The notes under the pieces are model-generated. The model did not search any database, was not told the origin of the DNA, and saw nothing but the letters and a program-made list of their open reading frames with translations. A stretch of DNA of 64,000 nucleotides from Myxococcaceae bacterium (lineage in GTDB: Bacteria > Myxococcota > Myxococcia > Myxococcales > Myxococcaceae), in NCBI GenBank assembly GCA_016926755.1, contig JAFGNZ010000075.1, forward strand, positions 1-64,000. Direction: 5' to 3'. The position numbers and the translations under genes are program-made. This document shows positions 38,760 through 46,309 of the stretch, piece after piece (position 1 is the stretch's first letter; each line of letters starts with the position of its first letter).

Positions 38760-39329
38760 ATGGCTACTTACAAGGTTGGCGGCGAGGTCGACGCGTTGTG
38801 CACCCGCTGCAAGCTCACGCTGGCGCATACGATCCTCGCGATGGTGGGGACGAAGATCGCCCGCGTGCGCTGCAACACCTGCGGAGGAGATCACACCTAC
38901 CGCAGCGCGCCGGGCAGCACGGACCGCGCCTCCCCTTCCGCGCGGAGCTCCTCCGCGCGCGCCCCCAGCGCTCCCCGGGCGGAGCGGCCCGAGAAGGTCG
39001 TCATCTCCTTCGAGGAGCAGCTGGCCGGCAAGGACATCGCCAACGCGCCGAAGTACAGCCCCAAGGACGCCTATCAGCTGGATCAGGTCATCCAGCATCC
39101 CACCTTCGGGCTGGGGCTGGTGACGGCCGTCCGCGGGGACAAGGTGGACATCGCCTTCAAGGCCGAGACGAAGACGCTGGTGCACGGCCGAGGCGGCGCC
39201 TCCGCCGAGAAGCCGGTGTTCAGCCCGCCGAGCGCTCGCGCCACGGGCCCCGCTGACAAGCCGCTCTCACCTTCGACTACCGAAGCGGATACCGCCGCGC
39301 CGCCCGCCACCCCGCCTGCCGAGGATTGA
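38760..39329 (+). CDS. zinc-ribbon protein with C-terminal UvrD/PcrA-CTD-like tudor motif
   Basis: CTRC ... CNTC; VIQHPTFGLGLVTAVRGDKVDIAFKAETKTLVHG. Confidence 0.75.
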   Translation: MATYKVGGEVDALCTRCKLTLAHTILAMVGTKIARVRCNTCGGDHTYRSAPGSTDRASPSARSSSARAPSAPRAERPEKVVISFEEQLAGKDIANAPKYSPKDAYQLDQVIQHPTFGLGLVTAVRGDKVDIAFKAETKTLVHGRGGASAEKPVFSPPSARATGPADKPLSPSTTEADTAAPPATPPAED

Positions 39330-39369
39330 CGTTGACCCCAGTCTGGTAGTGAACTTCCGGGAGTTCACT

Positions 39370-40719
39370 ATGCGCGCGGTGTTCCTGATTTTCTTGGCTG
39401 TCCTCGCCTTGCCGGAGATCGCGGCAGCGGCGCCGCCCCAGGTGCGGGCAAAGCCGGAGCGGGTGCTGCTGGGCCAGGACACGGCCGTCGAGCTGCGAGT
39501 CCAGGTGCCGGAGGGCGCCGGGCCCGTGCGCGCGGCCGCGTCGACGGGGAGCTTCGCGCAGGAGGTGGTGGAGGGCGGCGAGGAGCGAGCGTTCCGGTGG
39601 GCGCCGCCGGACATCAAGTATCCGCTGATGGCCATCCTGGTCTTCTGGGAGGAGGTGCCCGGGAGCCCGCCCGAGCTGGCCGTCGTCCGGATACCGCTGG
39701 TGGGGCGGACGATGTTGCCCATCACCACGGATCCCGGCGCGGAGGTGGTGATCGAGATCTCCGAGGCACGCTTCGGGCCCGTGAAGGCCGATCGCCGTGG
39801 CAGGGCGAAGGTGCCCGTCGAGGTTCCCCCGGGAGTGAAGGACGCGCGCGTGCTGGCCACGCGGGGTGAGCTGAAGACGGATCGGGTGGTGCCGCTCGAG
39901 GTCCCTGTCCACCGCCCGCTGCTCGCGGTGCTCTCGCCCGATCCCCTGCCCCGCGCCGGGGGGTGGCTGGTGGTGGTTGGAGAGGAGCGGCTGAAGGCCT
40001 CGGAGCTGGAGCTCTCCGCCGACGGAGCACGCCTGGAGGTCCAGCAGGGCGCCCTGGTTCGCTACCGCGTGAGCCCCCAGGCGGACGCGAAGTCCGTCTC
40101 CGTGGAGGTGCGGCGCCGGAAGGCGAAGGACACCGCCCGAGCCCAGGCCCCGGTCAGCAGCCAGGATCAGGCCCCCCCTCCCATCAGCAGCGCTCCCGCG
40201 CCTGCCAGCGCCGTGCAGGGCGCGCTCGCCCTGCACCTGCTGGCGGGGGGCTTCTTCGCTGGCGGCGCGAACCAGGGGCCGGCGGTGGCCCTGGGCGCGT
40301 CCTTCCCCCTGCCCCTCTGGAGCGGCCGGCTCGCGGCGGAGGTGGAGGTGGGGCTGCGCCGCGCCGCGCTGGATGCCCGGATCGACGGCTATGGGGTGCT
40401 GCACTCGCGCGTGCTCGCGGGCCCGGTGCTGGCCTCCGCGCGCCTCACCCTCCTGGAGCGCTCGGCCTTCGCGATCTACGGCCGCGTGGGGGCGGGCATC
40501 CTCCCCTTCCAGCACGAGGTCTCCAGCGACTTCCAGCCAGGCTTCGACGAGCGCAAGCTCGGCGGAATGGCCTTCCTTGCCGCACAAGGGGCCTGGCGGC
40601 TGGGGCGCCTGAGTCTCCTCATGGAGCTTCGCGGTGAATACGGTCCCGCCCGGACCGCCCGTCTGGATGCGCAGCTCGGCGGAGCCGGCGCCTCTCTTGG
40701 CTTGAGGTACGAACCATGA
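39370..40719 (+). CDS. secreted/outer-membrane hypothetical protein (beta-sandwich plus barrel-like C-terminus)
   Basis: signal peptide; C-term alternating pattern ending SLGLRYEP. Confidence 0.7.
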   Translation: MRAVFLIFLAVLALPEIAAAAPPQVRAKPERVLLGQDTAVELRVQVPEGAGPVRAAASTGSFAQEVVEGGEERAFRWAPPDIKYPLMAILVFWEEVPGSPPELAVVRIPLVGRTMLPITTDPGAEVVIEISEARFGPVKADRRGRAKVPVEVPPGVKDARVLATRGELKTDRVVPLEVPVHRPLLAVLSPDPLPRAGGWLVVVGEERLKASELELSADGARLEVQQGALVRYRVSPQADAKSVSVEVRRRKAKDTARAQAPVSSQDQAPPPISSAPAPASAVQGALALHLLAGGFFAGGANQGPAVALGASFPLPLWSGRLAAEVEVGLRRAALDARIDGYGVLHSRVLAGPVLASARLTLLERSAFAIYGRVGAGILPFQHEVSSDFQPGFDERKLGGMAFLAAQGAWRLGRLSLLMELRGEYGPARTARLDAQLGGAGASLGLRYEP

Positions 40720-41441
40720 TGCGAGCCGCCTGCGCGCTGCTCTCCCTCCTCCTCTGGGCCTGTGAGCCCGCCTCGCTCCCTCCGCCGACCATTGTCTCGG
40801 TGGAGCCCGAGGTGATCCCCTCGGGCTCCCCCTCCGTGATCGCGGTGCGGGTGGACGCCGTGCGGCCTTTCTCGCTGGACTACCAGGAGCGGTCGGTCGA
40901 TCCCCAGCAGCTCGCGATGACGCTGCGGATCGCCGGGCACGTGGTGAACATCGCCTTCGCCGAGAGCGACGGGACGCTCGTGGCCCCGGTCCCCGAAGGG
41001 CTGAGCCTGGGCGAGCACGAGATCCGGGTGACGCTGGCGGATGGCCGCGAGGCGGTGCGCGAGAGCGCCTTCTCCGTCGTCCCCCCCTCCACCCTCATCG
41101 GGGGAGGGCCCGGCGAAGATGGGGGGAGCTCGCCGGACGGCGGTGCTGGCAGGGACGAGCTCTGGTTCTTCCTGGCCGGCCCCGTCGAGGATCAGGTCGT
41201 CAACGTCCCCTTCAAGGTCAACATCTACGCCGTTGGGCCGGGCTCAAAGGCATTCCAGCGCCCTGTCACCCTGCGCGCCAGCAGAGGAACGGTGACGACG
41301 ATCGACTCGGGCTCCTTCACCCAGGGCCTTCGGGTCGACGAGATCTCCCTCGACCAGGAGGGCCCCGACATCTACCTGCTCGTCGAGGACGCGCGCGGCA
41401 CCCGGGGGCTGTCGAACGCCTTCACGGTTCGCGCTCGCTGA
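40716..41441 (+). CDS. putative lipoprotein, IPT/TIG-like domain
   Basis: MMRAACALLSLLLWACEPAS lipobox; paralogous to the next gene. Confidence 0.75.
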   Translation: MMRAACALLSLLLWACEPASLPPPTIVSVEPEVIPSGSPSVIAVRVDAVRPFSLDYQERSVDPQQLAMTLRIAGHVVNIAFAESDGTLVAPVPEGLSLGEHEIRVTLADGREAVRESAFSVVPPSTLIGGGPGEDGGSSPDGGAGRDELWFFLAGPVEDQVVNVPFKVNIYAVGPGSKAFQRPVTLRASRGTVTTIDSGSFTQGLRVDEISLDQEGPDIYLLVEDARGTRGLSNAFTVRAR

Positions 41442-41484
41442 ACAGAACGGCGCGAGTCGGGCGCACGGGCCGGGCGGGCCGGTT

Positions 41485-42153
41485 ATGATGCCCGTCGTGA
41501 CTCGGTGGATACCCGTGATCGCCGTGCTGTTGGGGGGGTGTGGCTCTGGGCCGCCACTGCCCTCCATCGTGTCCGTCGAGCCCCAGCGCCTCTCGACGAG
41601 CGAGAGCGTCCAGATGACCGTGAGGCTCGAGGGCGGGGTTCCGCTCCGGGTGGACTACAGCGAGCGCTCCGCGGAGCTGTTCCCCCTGACATACGTGAGC
41701 ATCGCGGACCGGAAGCTCCCCATCGTCGAGGCGAAGGAGCAGGGGCGGCTCCTCATCGTGGAGCTGCTTCCAGGGCTGCCCGTGGGGCCGCAGGATCTGC
41801 GGATCGAGTTCCAGGATGGCCAGCAGGTGGTGCGCGAGAAGGGCTTCGAGGTGACGCCCCCGCTCCAGCTCACCGGGTTCGTGGTCGAGCCCATCGGCCC
41901 CCAGGCCGTCGAGACGCCCTTCTCCATCACGCTCCGCGCGGTGGGGCAGGACGCGGCGCTCTTCCGGAGCCGGGTGAAGCTGTACTCCAACAACGGGACG
42001 GTGGAGCCCGAGGTGAGCCGCCCGTTCGAGGCCGGAGTCCTCACGCAGGAGATCACCGTCGACAACATCGGCCCGCGCCCGGTGAGCATCCTCGTGGAGG
42101 ACTACGTGGGGCACACGGGGCGCTCGAACGAGTTCAGCGTGAGCGCTCCCTAG
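41485..42153 (+). CDS. putative lipoprotein, IPT/TIG-like domain, paralog
   Basis: VIAVLLGGCGSG lipobox; IVSVEPQ...DYSERS... matches the preceding IVSVEPE...DYQERS. Confidence 0.75.
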   Translation: MMPVVTRWIPVIAVLLGGCGSGPPLPSIVSVEPQRLSTSESVQMTVRLEGGVPLRVDYSERSAELFPLTYVSIADRKLPIVEAKEQGRLLIVELLPGLPVGPQDLRIEFQDGQQVVREKGFEVTPPLQLTGFVVEPIGPQAVETPFSITLRAVGQDAALFRSRVKLYSNNGTVEPEVSRPFEAGVLTQEITVDNIGPRPVSILVEDYVGHTGRSNEFSVSAP

Positions 42154-42860
42154 CCCGGCGGGCTGGCTCCGCCGCCGCGCAGCAGCTCCAGGGCCCGCGC
42201 CATGTCCTCGGGCAGGGGCGCCTCCAGGGTGCGGGGCTCCACGCCAGGCAGGGCGGGCCACTCCAGCCGCGCCGCGTGCAGCGGTGTCCTCGCCAGCACC
42301 ACCGTGTCCCCTGCCCCGCCGAGCTCCTTCTCCGTCAGCGGCTCCTCGCGGCCGTACTGGTGATCCACCAGCAGCGGGTGGCCCATGTCCAGCAGGTGGA
42401 CGCGGATCTGGTGCGTCCGGCCGGTGAGCGGCTCGGCCTCCACCAACGAGGCCCGCGCGAAGATCTCCACGGGCCGCACCCGGGTGCGTGAGGGCTTGCC
42501 CTGCTCCCCGGGCCGCGCCACCCGCATCCGTCCCTTGCGCCCGGGCACCAGCGCCGCCTCCACCAGCTGGGGCGCCTCCACCCTGCCCTCCACCAGCGCC
42601 AGGTAGCGCTTGCGCACCTTGCCGGCCTCGAAGGCCTGCGAGAGGGCCCGGTGCCGCTCGGCGTCCAGCGCGAACACCAGCACGCCCGAGGTGTCCCGAT
42701 CCAGCCGGTGCACCACGAAGATCTTGCGGCGCAGCCGCTCCTCCAGCTGCTCGCGCAGGGAGGGCTCCCCTCCGGCACGCCCGGGGATGACGAGCACCCC
42801 GGCGGGCTTGGCCACCACGAGCAGCCCCGCGCCCTCATGGAGAACGCGGAGCTCGCTCAC
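42150..42860 (-). CDS. RluA-family pseudouridine synthase
   Basis: VVHRLDRDTSGVLVFALDAE, LTGRTHQIRVHLLDMGHPLLVDHQYG. Confidence 0.92.
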   Translation of the reverse strand: MSELRVLHEGAGLLVVAKPAGVLVIPGRAGGEPSLREQLEERLRRKIFVVHRLDRDTSGVLVFALDAERHRALSQAFEAGKVRKRYLALVEGRVEAPQLVEAALVPGRKGRMRVARPGEQGKPSRTRVRPVEIFARASLVEAEPLTGRTHQIRVHLLDMGHPLLVDHQYGREEPLTEKELGGAGDTVVLARTPLHAARLEWPALPGVEPRTLEAPLPEDMARALELLRGGGASPPG

Positions 42861-44263
42861 TCGTACTCCGACACCGGCACCACGGTGATGGGGCCCAGGC
42901 CCTTGAGCTGCTTCTGCACCTCCGAGGCCTTGCCGAGCACCACGATCGCCGGCGGCTGGGGGAACAGGTACTTCGCGGCCGCCAGCTTCACCTGCTTCGG
43001 CGTCACCGCGCGCAGCCGATCCCGGAACAGCTCCACCCAGTCCTCCCCCAGCCCGTGCATGCGGATGTCCGCCAGGACGGAGGCGACGGAGTCATTGGTC
43101 TCCGTGCGCAGCGGGTAGAGGCCCGCAAGGTACGTCTGCGCCGCCAGCAGCTCCCGAGGCGTGGTGCCGCCCTTGCGCACCTTGGCCACCTCGGCCAGGG
43201 CCACGTCGATGATCTCCCGCGTGGAGGCCGTCTTGGTGAAGGTGGAGATGGCGAAGGCGCCGCCGGCCTGCATCGCGTCGAAGTAGCTGCCCACGCCGTA
43301 GGACAGGCCGCGCTCCACGCGGATCGCGTTGACGAGCCGCGAGGTGAAGCCTCCCCCCAGGGAGATGTTCATCGCCGTGGCCGCGAAGTAGTCCGGGTGG
43401 CCGATGCGGTAGCCGGGCCCGCCGATGCGCACCTGCGACTGCGTCTGGTCCGGCTTGTCCACCAGGAGAATCCGCCCTGCCTGGGCCACGACCTCCACGG
43501 ACGGCGCCCGCACCGGCTCGAGCTGCTCCGTCCGCACCCAGGGGGCGAAGGCCTTCTCGGCCTCGGCGGCCACCACCTCTGGCTTCACCGCGCCCACCAC
43601 CACCAGCAGGGCCCCCTTCGGGCCGATGCGCTCGCGGTGGAAGCGCGCCACGTCCTCCCGGGTGAAGGTGCGCACGTGCGAGGCCGAGCCCCCCACGTCA
43701 TGCCCGTAGGGGTGATCCCCCCAGAGCGCGCGGGTGAAGGCCCGGTCCGCCACGGTGCTCGGATCGTCCAGATCATTGGCGAACTGCGCCAGTGAGCGCT
43801 CCCGGGCCAGCTCCACCTCCTTCTCGGGGAAGGCGGGCTCGCTGACGAGCTGCCCCAGCACCGCCAGCATCGCCGGGAAGTGCTCGGCGGGCGTGGTGAC
43901 GTACAGCGACATCAGATCCTCGCTCACGCCGGTGGCGAGGCTGGCGCCGACGAACTCGACGGCCTCGTCGATCTCGTCCGCGCTCATCCGGGCGGTGCCG
44001 CGGCGCAGCAGGCGGACGGTGAAGTCGGCCAGGCCCGCCTTGTCCTTCGGATCCGTGGCGCTGCCGGCGCGCAGCACCAGGCGCATGGAGACGAGCGGCA
44101 GCGGGCCACGCTCGGCGGCGATCACCTGCAGGCCGCTGGAGGTGGTGCTCTCGGAGACCTCGGGGAGCTTGAGCGGACGGGAGGCCGCGGACTTCTTCGG
44201 GGCAGCGGCACGGGAACGAGAGGCCGCCGCCTTCTTCGGGGCGGCGCGGGGACGAGAGGCCAT
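42857..44263 (-). CDS. M16-family peptidase, non-catalytic-type subunit, with K/A-rich N-terminal repeats
   Basis: M16 fold; lacks HxxEH (DKAGLADFTVRLLRRGT); ALWGDHPYGHDVGG. Confidence 0.87.
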   Translation of the reverse strand: MASRPRAAPKKAAASRSRAAAPKKSAASRPLKLPEVSESTTSSGLQVIAAERGPLPLVSMRLVLRAGSATDPKDKAGLADFTVRLLRRGTARMSADEIDEAVEFVGASLATGVSEDLMSLYVTTPAEHFPAMLAVLGQLVSEPAFPEKEVELARERSLAQFANDLDDPSTVADRAFTRALWGDHPYGHDVGGSASHVRTFTREDVARFHRERIGPKGALLVVVGAVKPEVVAAEAEKAFAPWVRTEQLEPVRAPSVEVVAQAGRILLVDKPDQTQSQVRIGGPGYRIGHPDYFAATAMNISLGGGFTSRLVNAIRVERGLSYGVGSYFDAMQAGGAFAISTFTKTASTREIIDVALAEVAKVRKGGTTPRELLAAQTYLAGLYPLRTETNDSVASVLADIRMHGLGEDWVELFRDRLRAVTPKQVKLAAAKYLFPQPPAIVVLGKASEVQKQLKGLGPITVVPVSEYE

Positions 44264-44280
44264 CGTGTTTCCTCGGGGGA

Positions 44281-45615
44281 TCAGGCGGCTGCTGTTTCGG
44301 ACTCGGACTCGGACTCGGGCACGGGCAGCAGGGTCACCACCGAGCGGCCCTCGGGCGCGAAGTACTTCGCCGCGGCGGCTTTCACCTGCTCGTTCGTGAT
44401 GGCGGCGTAGTGGCCGGGCAGCTCCAGCAGCGATCGCCACGAGCCCAGCAGCGCCTCGTAGTTGCCCAGCGCATGGGCGCGCCCGGTGTTGGTGCCCAGC
44501 TCGCGGAAGTGATCGGCGCGCAGGTTGTTCTTGGCCTTCTGCAGCTCGCGCTCGGTGAGGCCCTCGCGCGCCACGCGCTCCAGCTCCGCGTACAGCGCCG
44601 CCTCCACCTTCTGCGGATCCGAGCCCGGCTTGAGCTCCATGTAGAAGACGATCGCCCCCGGATCGATCCGCCAGCCCCAGTCGAGCATCACGGACACGGC
44701 GAGCTGCTGCTCGTAGACGAGCCCCTTCACCAGCCGGCTCCCCTCGCCCTTGTTCAGCGCGTACTGGATGACGTCCAGCACCTGGGCGTCCGGAGCCGTG
44801 GCGCGCGGGCCGCGGAAGCCGACCATCAGCGAGGGCGACTGCGCCGGGTGGCGGATGACGGCACGGCGCTCGCCCTTCTGCGACGGCTCGGCGTCCACCA
44901 CGGGCAGCGGCCGGGGGCCCTTGGGGATGTCCCCGTAGTAGCGGCGGATCAGCGCCAGCGTCTTCTTCGGATCGATGTCGCCGGAGATGTAGAGCACCGC
45001 GTTGTTGGGCGCGTAGTAGGTGCGGAAGTACTCCTCGCAGTCCTGGCGGGAGATGTTCTCGATGTCCGCCATCCACCCGATCACCGGCCAGCGGTACGGG
45101 TGGGCCTTGTAGACGAGCGTGCCCAGCTCCTCGTCCAGCATGCCGGTGATCTCGTTGTCCACGCGGACGCGCCGCTCCTCTTTGACCACCTCCCGCTCAC
45201 TGGCCAGGTTGGCGTCCGAGATGCGCAGCGAGCGCATCCGGTCCGACTCCAGATCCAGCACCGTCTCCAGCGCGTCCGAGGAGAAGTCGTCGTAGTACAC
45301 CGTCATGTCCGTGGAGGTGTACGCGTTGGAGCGGCCGCCGTTGGACTCGAGCACCCGGTCGAACTGCTTGGGGCCGTACTTCTTGGCCCCGTTGAACATC
45401 ATGTGCTCGAAGAGGTGGCTGATCCCGGTGATGCCGGGGCGCTCGTTGCGAGAGCCGACCTGGAAGAAGGTGTAGAGGCTCACCACGGGCGTCTGCGGGT
45501 TGGCCAGCAGGCGCACGCGCAGGCCGTTGGGCAGTGTGGCCTCGTGGACATCGAGCAGGGACTGGAGCGCGGGATCCGGCTTGGGAGCGGCGGAACGCGG
45601 AGGGGCCTTGGGCAT
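44281..45615 (-). CDS. M16-family zinc peptidase, catalytic subunit
   Basis: GISHLFEHMMFNGAKKY (HxxEH), AHPYRWPVIGWMADIENI. Confidence 0.93.
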   Translation of the reverse strand: MPKAPPRSAAPKPDPALQSLLDVHEATLPNGLRVRLLANPQTPVVSLYTFFQVGSRNERPGITGISHLFEHMMFNGAKKYGPKQFDRVLESNGGRSNAYTSTDMTVYYDDFSSDALETVLDLESDRMRSLRISDANLASEREVVKEERRVRVDNEITGMLDEELGTLVYKAHPYRWPVIGWMADIENISRQDCEEYFRTYYAPNNAVLYISGDIDPKKTLALIRRYYGDIPKGPRPLPVVDAEPSQKGERRAVIRHPAQSPSLMVGFRGPRATAPDAQVLDVIQYALNKGEGSRLVKGLVYEQQLAVSVMLDWGWRIDPGAIVFYMELKPGSDPQKVEAALYAELERVAREGLTERELQKAKNNLRADHFRELGTNTGRAHALGNYEALLGSWRSLLELPGHYAAITNEQVKAAAAKYFAPEGRSVVTLLPVPESESESETAAA

Positions 45616-45650
45616 AGGGCCCTCCGTATACTCGGCGGAGGGCGCCCGCG

Positions 45651-46307
45651 CTACAGCTCGACGACGCCAGCGCGCAGGGCCAACACTACGGCCTCCACGT
45701 GCGAGTTGACGCCCATCTTTCGATAGATATGAGACAGGTGGGTGCGCACGGTGCGGCGCTCCAGCGTCATCACCTCGCCCACCTCGGCGTTGGACAGCCC
45801 CTTGGCCACGTAGCGCAGCACCTCGAACTCGGTGGGGGTGAGGCCCCAGGGGTTCTCCTTCTTCTCCGGGGGCCTGGCCTGGAGGGAATGGAAGTAGTTC
45901 CAGAACTTCCGGGCGATGATGGGCTCGAGCACCGTGCCGCCCTCCATCACCTCGCGGATGCCGGAGCGGATCTTCTCCGGGCCCACCCGCTTCACCAGGT
46001 AGCCGGAGGCGCCCGCCTGGATGGCCTCGTACACCTTCTGCTCATCCTCGAAGGAGGTGAGGATGAGGATCTCCACCTCGGGAGCCCGGCGCTTCACGCG
46101 CTGGGTGACCTGGATGCCGTTGAGCCCCGGCAGCTCCAGATCCAGCAGGACGAGCTGGGGCCGGACGCGGACGATCTCCTCCACGGCCTCCTCTCCGTCC
46201 TGGGAGGTGCCGACCACCTCCAGCTCCGGGAACGTCCCCAGCACCTTCACCAGGTTCTTGAGGAGCTGGGGCTGATCCTCGACGACGTAGACGCGGGTGG
46301 GCTCCAT
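45651..46307 (-). CDS. NarL/FixJ-type response regulator
   Basis: RVYVVEDQPQLL, LVLLDLELPGLNG; LTPTEFEVLRYVAKGLSNAEVGEVMTLERRTVRTHLSHIYRKMGV. Confidence 0.94.
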   Translation of the reverse strand: MEPTRVYVVEDQPQLLKNLVKVLGTFPELEVVGTSQDGEEAVEEIVRVRPQLVLLDLELPGLNGIQVTQRVKRRAPEVEILILTSFEDEQKVYEAIQAGASGYLVKRVGPEKIRSGIREVMEGGTVLEPIIARKFWNYFHSLQARPPEKKENPWGLTPTEFEVLRYVAKGLSNAEVGEVMTLERRTVRTHLSHIYRKMGVNSHVEAVVLALRAGVVEL

Positions 46308-46309
46308 GT

